Positions 8,878 to 19,900 of a DNA stretch of 64,000 bases are shown piece by piece. Made by a program: the position numbers and the translations under genes. Each line of letters starts with the position of its first letter. Position 1 is the first letter of the stretch. The notes beneath the pieces are model-generated. The model was given only the letters and a program-made list of their open reading frames with translations, did no database searches and had not been told where the DNA came from. Origin of the DNA: Macrococcus carouselicus (lineage in GTDB: Bacteria > Bacillota > Bacilli > Staphylococcales > Staphylococcaceae). The stretch covers positions 434,001-498,000 of the forward strand of contig NZ_SCWD01000001.1 in the NCBI RefSeq assembly GCF_004359515.1. The letters are read 5' to 3'.

Positions 8878-11313
8878 ATGAAGCTGATTGCTCATATTGA
8901 TCAAAATCTGAACAAAGTACAATTATTAGAAGAACACTTGATAAATGTAGCTAAAAATGCTTCGCTTGAAGCTGATAAAGTAGGATTAAAACATTCATTG
9001 TTCTTGCTTGGACTTCTCCATGATGCCGGAAAATCAGATCGATTATTTCAACATAAACTTAAGGTGGAGCCATCTCTTCATGTCAATCATTCTTCAGCAG
9101 GAGCTAAGTATTTATTGGAATACATAAATAGAGAGAAGGCAGTCTGGCCAGAAGAGGCTGATTTCAAACTATTTCAAGAATACTTTGATGTCCTATTGTA
9201 TGTCATCACTGCTCACCATGGGCTTTATGATATTTTACGGACCGATAGTCGGTGTAACTTCCTGGAGAAACGAGTCTTCTACGACACGAATGATGAGCAT
9301 GAACCTAGTATCAAATCACTTAAAAATAAGATAAAAGATTATCATTATTCTGAGGATGTTCAAACCTTCGTGAATAGTCTTTTAAAGAGGTATCAGATTG
9401 ATTTAACATTATGCATAAAAAAATCATTCGAAGAATATAAGAAGTTCAGTAAAACACTGGAAACTGAAGATGTCAAAGAAGCGGCTTTTTATAGTAGTCT
9501 AAAAGTGAGACTGATGCTATCATACCTGAAAAACGCTGATATTGAAGACACCATAAATGCGTACGGCAAAGTGATAGAGCCATTGAAAAAAGAAGCTATT
9601 GATGAAAAGAAGCTTACCTACTTAAATGCAGTTGAAACGCACTACAGAATGTTCGGTAAGCCGACATCAGAAATTAATAAGATTCGTAGTAGCTTAGCAG
9701 AAAACGCCTTTATCCGAGGACGAAGTGATCAGAAAGGTATTTATCAGCTTAATTTACCTACCGGTGCCGGCAAGACTCTTATTTCATTGAGATATGGAAT
9801 GCAACAGTTAGTCCATCAGAATAAAGATCGCTTTATTTATATTACGCCTTTTCTATCAGTACTTGAACAGAATGCGGCTGAAATTAAGAATATATTAAAA
9901 GATAAGGATATTACTGAGCATCATTCTAACGTCATCCAAACAAAAGATAATGACACTGATGAAAAAGATGAAATTTTAAAACAGTATCTTCAAGATACGT
10001 GGTCAAGTCCTGTTATATTAAGCACAATGGTTCAGTTCTTTCAGACTCTTTTTACAGGTAAATCAAATAATATAAGACGATTCTCCTCACTGGCTAATAG
10101 TGTCATTATTCTGGATGAGGTTCAGTCGTTGCCAGCTGAAACGGTGCATTTATTTAATATGACACTTAATTTTATAGCTTATACTATGCAATCGACTATT
10201 ATCCTTTGTACCGCTACACAGCCTCTCTACAATTCACAGTATATTCAGTATAAAATCAGGTATCAGGACGAATCAATTAAAAATATTGTTCACTTAACCG
10301 GTGAAGAGAGACAGATTTTTGACCGTACAGAAGTGCATAACTTAAATCAAGGAGAACCCATAGATGAATCAGTGATAATTGATTACGTCAAAAGATATGA
10401 AAATGACAGTATTCTGGTGATTCTGAATACAAAAAAAGCAGTAAAAAAAGTGATAGATGCACTTGAAGGAACTGAACGTCCGCTATACTACCTGTCGACC
10501 AATTTGTGCCCGAAACACCGGCAGAATATTATAGCGCAAGTTCAGTCGGATTTAAATCAGCAACGACCTGTTATCTGTGTGAGTACACAGCTGATTGAAG
10601 CGGGAGTAGATGTTGATTTCCAAAGATTAATCAGATCTTATGCCGGAATCGATTCTATAGTACAGTCAATGGGACGCTGTAATCGAAACGGTAATTACTC
10701 TAAAGGATATGTACAACTGGCAAAAACAGTGGAAAGTTTTGAAAATCTAGAGTCGAGTGCACTTAGAACCATTCGGGACAAAGTCCAGATAACAGAACGA
10801 CTAATTGGTGACTATACTGGGGCAATAGATATGGCAAGGTTCAACGATGTCTTCTACGAATATTATTACGCGAATCACCAGTCACTTATGGACTTTCCGC
10901 TCGGTAAAGACCAGCGGACAGGCGTATCTCTATTATCTACAAATGAAAATCTAAGTCAGAAAAGCAAGATTTTAAATGGTCTAAGACAATCTTTTCAAAC
11001 AGCTGGATCTAAAATCAGGCTTATTAACAATCAAACTACCGGTATTATTGTTTATTATCAGAATAGTAAAGAGTTGATAGAAGATTTGATTAGAGCAATT
11101 GAACTCTATGAACAAGGTTATGATTCAAGCAAACTAGTTCAGATTAAAAATCTGCTCAATCAGCTTCAACCATATACCATCAGTGTATATGATTTCAATG
11201 CTGTCAGGGACAAGACAATGTCATTTCTGGATGATCAGGTATATATTCTTACAGAAGGTTATTATAACGATGAAGTTGGTCTTGTCGAAATTAATGATGA
11301 CTTTATTTTTTAG
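8878..11313 (+). CDS. cas3: Type I-C CRISPR helicase-nuclease Cas3
   Basis: This 811-aa effector unwinds and degrades target DNA after recognition by Cascade. The N-terminal HD nuclease domain has the metal-binding pair His48-Asp49 in LLHDAGKSD, followed by further histidines (VNHSSAG and TAHHGLYD). The superfamily 2 helicase domain has Walker A LPTGAGKT near residue 295, the DEVQ box near 413, a CTATQP motif, and the C-terminal motifs STQLIEAGVDVDF and MGRCNRNG near 566-604. All motifs look intact. It is the first gene of the cas operon, and base composition is clearly more AT-rich than ffh, suggesting horizontal acquisition. Confidence 0.96.
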   Translation: MKLIAHIDQNLNKVQLLEEHLINVAKNASLEADKVGLKHSLFLLGLLHDAGKSDRLFQHKLKVEPSLHVNHSSAGAKYLLEYINREKAVWPEEADFKLFQEYFDVLLYVITAHHGLYDILRTDSRCNFLEKRVFYDTNDEHEPSIKSLKNKIKDYHYSEDVQTFVNSLLKRYQIDLTLCIKKSFEEYKKFSKTLETEDVKEAAFYSSLKVRLMLSYLKNADIEDTINAYGKVIEPLKKEAIDEKKLTYLNAVETHYRMFGKPTSEINKIRSSLAENAFIRGRSDQKGIYQLNLPTGAGKTLISLRYGMQQLVHQNKDRFIYITPFLSVLEQNAAEIKNILKDKDITEHHSNVIQTKDNDTDEKDEILKQYLQDTWSSPVILSTMVQFFQTLFTGKSNNIRRFSSLANSVIILDEVQSLPAETVHLFNMTLNFIAYTMQSTIILCTATQPLYNSQYIQYKIRYQDESIKNIVHLTGEERQIFDRTEVHNLNQGEPIDESVIIDYVKRYENDSILVILNTKKAVKKVIDALEGTERPLYYLSTNLCPKHRQNIIAQVQSDLNQQRPVICVSTQLIEAGVDVDFQRLIRSYAGIDSIVQSMGRCNRNGNYSKGYVQLAKTVESFENLESSALRTIRDKVQITERLIGDYTGAIDMARFNDVFYEYYYANHQSLMDFPLGKDQRTGVSLLSTNENLSQKSKILNGLRQSFQTAGSKIRLINNQTTGIIVYYQNSKELIEDLIRAIELYEQGYDSSKLVQIKNLLNQLQPYTISVYDFNAVRDKTMSFLDDQVYILTEGYYNDEVGLVEINDDFIF

Positions 11314-11324
11314 GAGGGAAAAGA

Positions 11325-12044
11325 ATGTCATTTCAATCAAAATCATTTTACTTTAAGGTGAGCGGAGACTATGCCCTCTGGACATCTGTTGAATCAAAAG
11401 GGGGAGGAGAAAGGTTTAGTTATTCCGTTCCGACTCGTCAAGGCTTACACGGTATAGTAGATGCTATATATTTTAAACCTACATTCACTAACATAGTTGA
11501 AGAAGTAAAAGTGATGAAACCCATTTTAACAGACACAAAAGGAGTTCGTGCAATGGTTGGTAAAGGCAAAGCGGATTTAAATTATGTCACCTATCTTGAG
11601 GACGTAGAGTACTTGGTTAAATATCATTTTATATGGAATGTAAACAGGGAGGACTTAAGCTACGACCGCAATGCGAGGAAGCATGAAGCGATAATGGAAC
11701 GTTCAATTCTAAAAGGGGGGCGACGTGACATTTTTTTAGGAACTAGAGAATGTTTAGCACATGTCGAAGCAATAACTGAAGAAATGTATGAAGAAGCGGA
11801 GAGTTATTACAGCAATCAGACCATCTCGCTTGGTATTATGTTTCACTCATTTAAATTTCCATCAGTCACAGCCGGACGACTTGAGTCATACTTTGCAAAC
11901 ACCATTATGAAAAATGGTGTGATTAAGTTTAAGACTCAAGAGGAATGCGAGTTTAAGAACGAACTGTCTTCTTACATAGTTAAAACACCCAAAGAAATAA
12001 AGGACGTTGCGACAGAACTGATGGAGTACGAAAGAAAGGAGTGA
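11325..12044 (+). CDS. cas5c: Type I-C Cascade subunit Cas5c (crRNA processing)
   Basis: This 239-aa RAMP protein belongs to the Cas5d/Cas5c family. In type I-C systems it replaces Cas6 and cuts the repeat RNA while capping the 5' handle of the crRNA. The N-terminal FYFKVSGDYALWTS segment and SYSVPTRQGLHGIVDAIYF are hallmark family motifs. A strong ribosome site (AGGAGGG) precedes the ATG, with 11 bases between it and the cas3 stop. cas8c follows with a 4-base gap. Confidence 0.95.
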   Translation: MSFQSKSFYFKVSGDYALWTSVESKGGGERFSYSVPTRQGLHGIVDAIYFKPTFTNIVEEVKVMKPILTDTKGVRAMVGKGKADLNYVTYLEDVEYLVKYHFIWNVNREDLSYDRNARKHEAIMERSILKGGRRDIFLGTRECLAHVEAITEEMYEEAESYYSNQTISLGIMFHSFKFPSVTAGRLESYFANTIMKNGVIKFKTQEECEFKNELSSYIVKTPKEIKDVATELMEYERKE

Positions 12045-12048
12045 AAAT

Positions 12049-13932
12049 ATGAGTTTTATGACTGCGTTGCTTAAAGCATACGAAACAGCTGAGAATTTAG
12101 GCATTGCTGGAGAATATGATCCAAACAAAACAATACTTTTACCGCTTTATCATAGTAGTATGAAGTCCAAAAATAAAAATATCATCTGTATTTATCTGAG
12201 TAAAGAAGGGCAATTCAAGACAGCTGAGTATCTCCCAGATGATGAAGTGATCATTTTCCCGGTTACTGAGCAATCTGTTTCCCGTTCTGGATCAAATCCA
12301 CCCCCGCATCCCCTGTCTGATAAAATGCAATATATAATACCTGACTTCACCGTTAAACATGAATCGTATCTAAGAGGACTTAATCAGTTTTATGAAAATG
12401 CTGAAACGGAAGAAAGTCGTATCTTTCTTAATGCAGTTCTTTGTCTTCTAAAAAACGACAATCTAATGAAGTTGGTTATCGATGAGTTATATCTTGGGAT
12501 GAACGCCGAAGTAGAGGACTCAGTAATTAAGTTTTATGATGAAAAAGGAAAAGCGCAAAAAATAGAAATGGCCAGTGTATTCGTCACATTTGCTGTGGTT
12601 GACTTCCGAGGAGAAAAGACAGCAACTGTATCAAATTTAAGTCCGCTTCACAATGATTATGTTCAATATGCAGATTCACTTTTACCTTCTAACGGAATCT
12701 GCAATATTAGTGGTAAAGAAGACTATATGACTCAGAAACATCGAGGTTTGCTGGGGAATGCTAAACTTATTTCTGTCAGTAATAATAAAGAAACTTATAT
12801 AGGTCGTTTCAAAGAGAAATCTGACATTGTGCGTATTGGCTACCGGACAACAGAAAAAGTTCATCTGATGCTGAAATATCTATTGGAAAATGACAATAGT
12901 CATAAATGGCTTGGTGAGCAGCAGTATTTAATCAACTGGTTTTCGGATGATATATCTAATAAGCGGAACGTGAATATTACACAGCAGGGCGGAGGTATTC
13001 TGGCTCTGATGAACCAGCATTTAGAAAATGAAACTCTCAGTCAGCCGGTCACTGAACATAATCGTCAGATTGGCAAAAGTTTTATTAGAGGAAATGTCAA
13101 GTTATCTGAAACTGAAAATTATTATGTAGCCATTATTGATAAGGCGAGTAATGGGCGAATATCTTTAAAATATTTTAAAGAACTTAAAGTCTCACAACTG
13201 CTGGCAAATCTAGAAAAGTGGCAAGCCACAAATTCATGGTGGCGCTTTAAGAAAGAAGCGGATGGAACTATTCTTCAGACGCCAGATATCTATAATATGA
13301 TGATAACAACTTTTGGAGTTGAACGTGAAAATCAAATGGTAATGGATAACGGTAGTTTCAAAAAGATGCAGATCAGAAATTTAGTGACCTCTATTATAGA
13401 TGGTAAAGTCTTACCGACCAATTACTTTCTCACTGCCGATCTTAATTGTCGCAATAGGCTGCGCTATAAAAATACATGGTCTAACCAGTTATTTGTTTCA
13501 CTAGCGATACTAAATAATCAAAAGGAGACTTTCAGTGAAATGGTAAACAAAGAAAAGACAGATCGATCATACTTATATGGACGTCTACTAGCTGTATATG
13601 AACGAATTGAGGCCAGTACTTTCGACTCTGAGACAAAAAGAGTTACTAATGCAGAGAAATTCTGGACATCCTATACAAATAATCCTGCAACGATTATGCA
13701 AACTTTAGAAAGCAAGCTTAAAAGCTATGAGAAAAAGCTCAATCAAACTAAGCCAGGTATCTATCACACACTCATTAAAGAAAAGAATGAAATCATTAAT
13801 ATGCTACACGATAGCTCAAGCGAAGATCTTAACAGTCAGTTAAATTATGAATTTATTTTTGGCTATTATGCTGAAATTAAATATATATTCACTAAAAAAA
13901 CAGAACCGGGGGAATTAGAAAATGCTGAATAA
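12049..13932 (+). CDS. cas8c: Type I-C Cascade large subunit Cas8c (Csd1)
   Basis: This 627-aa protein is the large subunit of the type I-C Cascade that recognises the PAM and recruits Cas3. It is identified mainly by position between cas5c and cas7c, by length, and by family-like segments: LPLYHSSMKSKNKNI near the start, SNLSPLHNDYVQYADSLLPS, and the central SFIRGNVKLSETENYYVAII. The stop overlaps the cas7c start by 11 bases. Csd1 proteins diverge quickly, so sequence evidence is weaker than for its neighbours, but the context is unambiguous. Confidence 0.93.
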   Translation: MSFMTALLKAYETAENLGIAGEYDPNKTILLPLYHSSMKSKNKNIICIYLSKEGQFKTAEYLPDDEVIIFPVTEQSVSRSGSNPPPHPLSDKMQYIIPDFTVKHESYLRGLNQFYENAETEESRIFLNAVLCLLKNDNLMKLVIDELYLGMNAEVEDSVIKFYDEKGKAQKIEMASVFVTFAVVDFRGEKTATVSNLSPLHNDYVQYADSLLPSNGICNISGKEDYMTQKHRGLLGNAKLISVSNNKETYIGRFKEKSDIVRIGYRTTEKVHLMLKYLLENDNSHKWLGEQQYLINWFSDDISNKRNVNITQQGGGILALMNQHLENETLSQPVTEHNRQIGKSFIRGNVKLSETENYYVAIIDKASNGRISLKYFKELKVSQLLANLEKWQATNSWWRFKKEADGTILQTPDIYNMMITTFGVERENQMVMDNGSFKKMQIRNLVTSIIDGKVLPTNYFLTADLNCRNRLRYKNTWSNQLFVSLAILNNQKETFSEMVNKEKTDRSYLYGRLLAVYERIEASTFDSETKRVTNAEKFWTSYTNNPATIMQTLESKLKSYEKKLNQTKPGIYHTLIKEKNEIINMLHDSSSEDLNSQLNYEFIFGYYAEIKYIFTKKTEPGELENAE

Positions 13933-14770
13933 TAAAATTGATTTCATCGTTACAGTTACAGTTAATAATGCCAATCCTAATGGTGATCCACTAGCAGGTA
14001 ATATGCCTAGAACAGATTCAAAAGGATTCGGTGAAATCAGTGATGTCTGTATTAAACGAAAAATACGTAATCGTATGCAGGATCAGGGCTATTCTATATT
14101 CGTGCAGTCACGCGATCGTATCGATGATGAGAAGAATTCACTTGAGGAGCGTTACACGGATGCAATCGGTGCAAAAGTAACAGATGAAGCGGCCGAAAAA
14201 GAAGCAAATGAAAAATGGTTGGATGTCCGCTCATTTGGTCAAGTCATCACTTACAATAGCAAGTCAATCGGTATTAGAGGACCTGTCTCTATTGGTATTG
14301 CGAAATCGCTGGATCCTATTGAAATCACTTCAATGCAGATTACTAGAAGCACGAATGGAATGAAACCAAAAGGAGATAAAACACGGTCATCTGATACTAT
14401 GGGAACGAAACATTTTGTAGAGTTTGGTACCTACATTATATACGGAGCGGTCAATTGTTTTTATGCAGAAAAAACAGGGTTTAGTAAAAAAGATTTAGCC
14501 GTGATCAAAGAATCACTCAGAACGTTATTTATCAATGATTCATCTTCTGCAAGACCGGAAGGTTCAATGGAAGTCAAAGATATTTATTGGTTTACGCATT
14601 CTTCAAAAATAGGAGATGTATCCAGTGCGAAAATTAAATCTCTAATCAGTTATAATAGCGATAATTCAATGAAATCAACATATGAAGATTACGCTATGGG
14701 ACTCAATGAGGAAAAATTAAATGAATATAAGCAGTTAGGTCTTCAGGTCGAGCATTTCGCAGGCATATAA
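13922..14770 (+). CDS. cas7c: Type I-C Cascade backbone Cas7c (Csd2)
   Basis: This 282-aa RAMP protein polymerises along the crRNA to form the Cascade backbone. The N-terminal NANPNGDPLAGNMPRTDSKG segment, followed by GEISDVCIKRKIRN, is diagnostic for Csd2/Cas7. The mid-protein VRSFGQVI and SIGIRGPVSI motifs also match. It overlaps cas8c by 11 bases, and cas4 starts two bases after its stop, so the interference and adaptation genes are in one operon. Confidence 0.96.
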   Translation: MLNNKIDFIVTVTVNNANPNGDPLAGNMPRTDSKGFGEISDVCIKRKIRNRMQDQGYSIFVQSRDRIDDEKNSLEERYTDAIGAKVTDEAAEKEANEKWLDVRSFGQVITYNSKSIGIRGPVSIGIAKSLDPIEITSMQITRSTNGMKPKGDKTRSSDTMGTKHFVEFGTYIIYGAVNCFYAEKTGFSKKDLAVIKESLRTLFINDSSSARPEGSMEVKDIYWFTHSSKIGDVSSAKIKSLISYNSDNSMKSTYEDYAMGLNEEKLNEYKQLGLQVEHFAGI

Positions 14771-14772
14771 TT

Positions 14773-15438
14773 ATGTATGCTGAAAATGATTATCTTATGC
14801 TCAGTGGAATCCAGCATTTTTATTTTTGTAAAAGACAGTGGAGTTTGATACACGTTGAGCAGCAGTGGGAAGAGAATCGTTGGACAGTTGAAGGTCAACT
14901 TATTCATGAGAAAGCAGATAATCCATATATTAAAGAGAAAAGAAAAAATTATTTTATTTCGAGAGCAATGCCAGTATCCTCAGCAACGCTGGGGTTATCC
15001 GGTATTCTTGATGTGGTTGAATTCGAAAAGAGTGAAAAGGGTATTCACGTTGAAGGAAAAAGAGGAAAATGGCAGCCGACGATTGTTGAATTCAAACGAG
15101 GAAAAGAAAAGAAAGATAACCGGGATGTTGTTCAATTGATTGCTCAGGTCATCTGTCTTGAAGAAACACTTAATATTAAAATATCTTACGCTTATCTATA
15201 CTATAATCAGACTAATAAGAAGAAAAAGATAGAAATAACCACTGAATTAAAAGACGAAGTAAAGTTTCTTGCGGATCAGATGCATAAGATATACCAAGCG
15301 GGCGTTACAATGGAAGCAGAAATGTATAAGAACTGCCAGGAATGTTCATTAATAAACATCTGCATGCCACGCCTGACTAAAAAGAAAGTCAGTATCAGCA
15401 ATTATATGTCTAATCACTTAGATGAGGACTTAGTATGA
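14773..15438 (+). CDS. cas4: CRISPR adaptation nuclease Cas4
   Basis: This 221-aa RecB-like PD-(D/E)XK exonuclease helps Cas1-Cas2 select and trim prespacers next to a correct PAM. Four cysteines for a 4Fe-4S cluster are visible: Cys19 in FYFCKRQW and Cys188, Cys191 and Cys197 in NCQECSLINICMPR. The nuclease core includes GILDVVEF, IVEFKRGKEK and DVVQLIAQVICLEE. It overlaps the cas1 start by four bases (ATGA). Its presence is normal for type I-C. Confidence 0.95.
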   Translation: MYAENDYLMLSGIQHFYFCKRQWSLIHVEQQWEENRWTVEGQLIHEKADNPYIKEKRKNYFISRAMPVSSATLGLSGILDVVEFEKSEKGIHVEGKRGKWQPTIVEFKRGKEKKDNRDVVQLIAQVICLEETLNIKISYAYLYYNQTNKKKKIEITTELKDEVKFLADQMHKIYQAGVTMEAEMYKNCQECSLINICMPRLTKKKVSISNYMSNHLDEDLV

Positions 15439-16460
15439 GAAAACTATTGAATACCCTATACATTACAAACGAAAATTTCTATTTATCCAGAGAACGTGAG
15501 AATTTCGTAATAAAAGAAGACGGAAAAGTTTTTAAAAGATTTCCTGCGCATATAATTGAAAGTATTGTTTGTTTTAGTTATATCGGTGCTAGTCCTTCAG
15601 CTATCGAACTTGCGAATACAAATCAAATATCGCTTACATTTCTGACGCCAGAAGGAAGGTTTTGCGGAAGATATATTGGCACCACAAACGGGAATGTGCT
15701 GCTTAGAAGAGAACAATACAGGATAGCAGACGATGGAAGGTCGCTGCAGATTGCTAAAAGATGTATTGAAGCTAAAATTATCAATAGCCGTAAAGTATTG
15801 CTGAGAACTTTAAGAGATCATCGAGATAAAGTGAATGCTACTCGTCTGGAAGTAGCTGAAACTTATCTCAAAAAACAGTTATTTCTCTGTAAGCAAGTAG
15901 ATAACAAAGATAGCTTGCGTGGCATTGAAGGTGATGCTGCTAGAATGTACTTTCAATGTTTTGATGATATCATTTTATATCAGAAAGAAGATTTTGTTTT
16001 TGTGACAAGAAGCAAAAGGCCCCCTTTAAACAGAGTTAACGCAATCTTATCTTATTTATATACACTTCTAACTTATGAAGTCCAATCAGCACTGGAATCT
16101 GTAGGATTAGATAGTTATGTGGGATTCTTCCACACGGACCGACCAGGAAGGGCAAGTCTTGCACTTGATATGATAGAAGAACTGAGACCTTATCTCGTTG
16201 ATCGATTCGTTATCACTTTGATCAATCGAAAACAAATAGCACCTCAAGATTTTGAAATAAAAGAAAATGGAGCGGTCTTATTGAATAAAAAAGGACGCGA
16301 TAAAGTTCTGACATTATGGCAAAAACGAAAGCATTCTGAAATTATACATCCATTCATAGGAGAAAAAGTGCCGATAGGACTTATACCCTATGTACAAGCT
16401 CAGTTACTTAGTAGACACATAAGAAAAGACCTTGAAAGTTATCCACCATTTCTGTCATAA
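15435..16460 (+). CDS. cas1: CRISPR integrase Cas1 (type I-C)
   Basis: This 341-aa metal-dependent integrase inserts new spacers at the leader end of the array. The catalytic residues of the family are visible: Glu in LRGIEGDAARMYF (about residue 165), His in GFFHTDRPGR (about 233), and Asp in LALDMIEELRP (about 246). The N-terminal beta-sheet domain begins with LLNTLYITNENFYLS. The ATG overlaps the cas4 stop, and cas2 begins 10 bases after its own stop. The gene looks intact, so the locus should be able to acquire spacers. Confidence 0.97.
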   Translation: MRKLLNTLYITNENFYLSRERENFVIKEDGKVFKRFPAHIIESIVCFSYIGASPSAIELANTNQISLTFLTPEGRFCGRYIGTTNGNVLLRREQYRIADDGRSLQIAKRCIEAKIINSRKVLLRTLRDHRDKVNATRLEVAETYLKKQLFLCKQVDNKDSLRGIEGDAARMYFQCFDDIILYQKEDFVFVTRSKRPPLNRVNAILSYLYTLLTYEVQSALESVGLDSYVGFFHTDRPGRASLALDMIEELRPYLVDRFVITLINRKQIAPQDFEIKENGAVLLNKKGRDKVLTLWQKRKHSEIIHPFIGEKVPIGLIPYVQAQLLSRHIRKDLESYPPFLS

Positions 16461-16470
16461 GGAGAATATT

Positions 16471-16764
16471 ATGCTTGTATTGGTTACCTATGATGTAAGT
16501 ACGATTGAGAAAAGTGGCAGAAAGCGACTCAGGCAAGTTGCTAAAAAATGTACAGACTATGGTCAAAGAGTTCAGAATTCAGTGTTTGAGTGCAGCGTAG
16601 AACCAGATCAATATGTAAGAGTCAAGGCTGAATTAGAAAAAATTATAGATAATGAAACAGATTCATTACGATTCTATCTATTAGGGAAAAACTGGGTGAG
16701 ACGAGTGGAAAATATAGGTAAAAGTGATGCGTATAATCCAGATACAGATGTCTTCATTCTATAA
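16471..16764 (+). CDS. cas2: CRISPR adaptation protein Cas2
   Basis: This 97-aa ferredoxin-fold protein forms the central dimer of the Cas1-Cas2 integration complex. It begins MLVLVTYDVS, with the conserved Asp of the family at the end of the first strand, and ends in DAYNPDTDVFIL. The frame can be extended upstream into cas1, but AAGGAG at 16459-16464 fixes the start at 16471. It is the last cas gene and sits 138 bases ahead of the first repeat. Confidence 0.96.
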   Translation: MLVLVTYDVSTIEKSGRKRLRQVAKKCTDYGQRVQNSVFECSVEPDQYVRVKAELEKIIDNETDSLRFYLLGKNWVRRVENIGKSDAYNPDTDVFIL

Positions 16765-16902
16765 AGAGCGAACCGTGGTCACTCATAAAAAGTAGGAGTA
16801 GTCGCACATTTTATAGTTAAATAAGAACGATTTTAAATCAAAAGTAGGTGTAATATTTCGCTTATGTATTACTCTGCATTTTTATTTGCTCTAAAATAAG
16901 CA
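16765..16902 (+). promoter_or_regulatory. CRISPR leader
   Basis: This 138-base AT-rich non-coding stretch lies between cas2 and the first repeat. Perfect repeats sit on this side of the array and degenerate ones at the far end, so this is the leader where transcription starts and new spacers enter. It contains two direct copies of AAAAGTAGGNGTA (about 16787 and 16840) and, at 16801-16807, GTCGCAC, identical to the first seven bases of the repeat. Confidence 0.75.
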
Positions 16903-19900
16903 GTCGCACCTCACATAGGTGCGTGGATTGAAATTGACTCATCGGATTTTCGGTGTTATTGTGATGCGTCGCACCTCACATAGGTGCGTGGATTGAAATC
17001 TCCTATGATTTTAAAATTAAATGCCCATCAGCCGTGTCGCACCTCACATAGGTGCGTGGATTGAAATAGCTGTCATGACCCCTGTCGTATAGCCGATAAC
17101 CGTCGCACCTCACATAGGTGCGTGGATTGAAATTTTGCAATTTATATTGAGAGGAGGTGAAACTAATGTCGCACCTCACATAGGTGCGTGGATTGAAATT
17201 TATAAGCGCGGTTCAGGTCAGATTTAGATGCTGCGTCGCACCTCACATAGGTGCGTGGATTGAAATAGATAGCTGCCTTCAGAAAACCCTTTTTCTACTC
17301 GTCGCACCTCACATAGGTGCGTGGATTGAAATATCGTCGCTGCATCTAACACAATCCAGACTCAAAGTCGCACCTCACATAGGTGCGTGGATTGAAATAC
17401 GGTATGAAAAATAATGCTATGGATGGCATTGGCGCGTCGCACCTCACATAGGTGCGTGGATTGAAATTTAAACTGAGTTCTAATTGAGTTAGGATGCGGA
17501 GGGTCGCACCTCACATAGGTGCGTGGATTGAAATTCACGTAATTGTCTGCCTTGTCTTCCAGGGCTTCGGTCGCACCTCACATAGGTGCGTGGATTGAAA
17601 TTTTTCAGCCGGTTTAGGGTTATCAATCCTACCACCGTCGCACCTCACATAGGTGCGTGGATTGAAATGATATCTTTCAGGAATACATTATCTACACTGG
17701 CGTCGCACCTCACATAGGTGCGTGGATTGAAATAGAAGGGGGATCGTGTTACTGCAGGTCAGATTGTCGTCGCACCTCACATAGGTGCGTGGATTGAAAT
17801 TTATCTGTCATGAGGTATCGTCTGAGCCGTATGCGTCGCACCTCACATAGGTGCGTGGATTGAAATGTTAACACCTTTGTCGCAAAGAGTCTAAAGTTTG
17901 TCGCACCTCACATAGGTGCGTGGATTGAAATCTGAGAAGCGGTTGCTATTATTTTTACGCTGCTCCGTCGCACCTCACATAGGTGCGTGGATTGAAATTG
18001 ATGACACCGTGCATGGTCTCGCGGTCAATGTCAGTCGCACCTCACATAGGTGCGTGGATTGAAATTTAGTATCATTAGAGGACAGGATATTAGGGAAGTA
18101 GTCGCACCTCACATAGGTGCGTGGATTGAAATAAGTCATACTTTTTAAACTTATCACTAACTCGAGGTCGCACCTCACATAGGTGCGTGGATTGAAATCT
18201 TTCGCACGTATTTTTCGAATTTTTCTTTCACGTCGCACCTCACATAGGTGCGTGGATTGAAATTGTTTTAACGATCTGTCTTTCTTCTTCCAGCATCTGT
18301 CGCACCTCACATAGGTGCGTGGATTGAAATAGTTGCCTTCTGAAACTCTTTACCAGTTAGATTAGTCGCACCTCACATAGGTGCGTGGATTGAAATCCTT
18401 TATCTGAAGAAGAAGGTACAGGATAAGCTGTGTCGCACCTCACATAGGTGCGTGGATTGAAATAGATTGACTTTACTATTATCAATCTCCTCCTGCGGTC
18501 GCACCTCACATAGGTGCGTGGATTGAAATTATTTGATTCTTTCTCTTATTCTGATGATGTCATTGTCGCACCTCACATAGGTGCGTGGATTGAAATAGAT
18601 GTCGGAATCGTTTTAGTCGGAATAATAGCGTCGCACCTCACATAGGTGCGTGGATTGAAATGGCTGTGGCAGCTCCATACCATCGCTGACAGTCGTCGCA
18701 CCTCACATAGGTGCGTGGATTGAAATTTTGTAGCCTGTCTTTGTTTCCTTGACGTCTCCTTGTCGCACCTCACATAGGTGCGTGGATTGAAATATTCAGC
18801 TGTTTGAATACCGCCTGACGAGATGCAGTCGCACCTCACATAGGTGCGTGGATTGAAATATAAGTCAACCTCCTTGATTAAGATGTTTTGCCTGTCGCAC
18901 CTCACATAGGTGCGTGGATTGAAATATTGATTAAGAATCCGAAATGTTTTTTTAGTTCAATCGCACCTCACATAGGTGCGTGGATTGAAATAATACTATC
19001 CGTACAGGCATCCAACTTGCTGCAGGTCGCACCTCACATAGGTGCGTGGATTGAAATGTACTGCTTACGCATCTTTGCGAGCGCTCTTGTACGTCGCACC
19101 TCACATAGGTGCGTGGATTGAAATAGTGATTATTACAGTCTTATCCATTCTCCACTCGTCGCACCTCACATAGGTGCGTGGATTGAAATAGAAATGCTGT
19201 TAATACATTCGTTTCTGGATGGCTTGTCGCACCTCACATAGGTGCGTGGATTGAAATCTCGGACGCCTGAAAGATGGCTTTCTGTATATCGTCGCACCTC
19301 ACATAGGTGCGTGGATTGAAATCTCGGACGCCTGAAAGATGGCTTTCTGTATATCGTCGCACCTCACATAGGTGCGTGGATTGAAATACAAATCTGTATA
19401 AAGGTACAAACACAATCTTTACGTCGCACCTCACATAGGTGCGTGGATTGAAATGAGTACAGGTGCTAGCTTCATAAAAATGCCCATCGTCGCACCTCAC
19501 ATAGGTGCGTGGATTGAAATAATTCATTGAATGCATAACCCTTATCTGATTTAGTCGCACCTCACATAGGTGCGTGGATTGAAATTACTAAGAACATCAA
19601 TCATATTTTCTGTACTAACCGTCGCACCTCACATAGGTGCGTGGATTGAAATAAATCATCATGTCTGTACTACTGCCGATTCTGGGTCGCACCTCACATA
19701 GGTGCGTGGATTGAAATAATCAGCTCGATGACTTTCGTCTTGAGCGTCTCTGTCGCACCTCACATAGGTGCGTGGATTGAAATACCAACTGGATCTTGAG
19801 AAATAACACGGTAAGCGAATGTCGCACCTCACATAGGTGCATGGATTGAAATTTAGGCTCGACTACTTTAGGTGGTGCGATAACAATCGTCGCACCTCAC

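Noticed and set aside
17184-19560. Open frames of 76-111 codons inside the CRISPR array on both strands
   Set aside because: Their translations are the repeat read as protein (APHIGAWIEI on plus, NPRTYVRCD on minus), a known annotation artefact of this repeat type.
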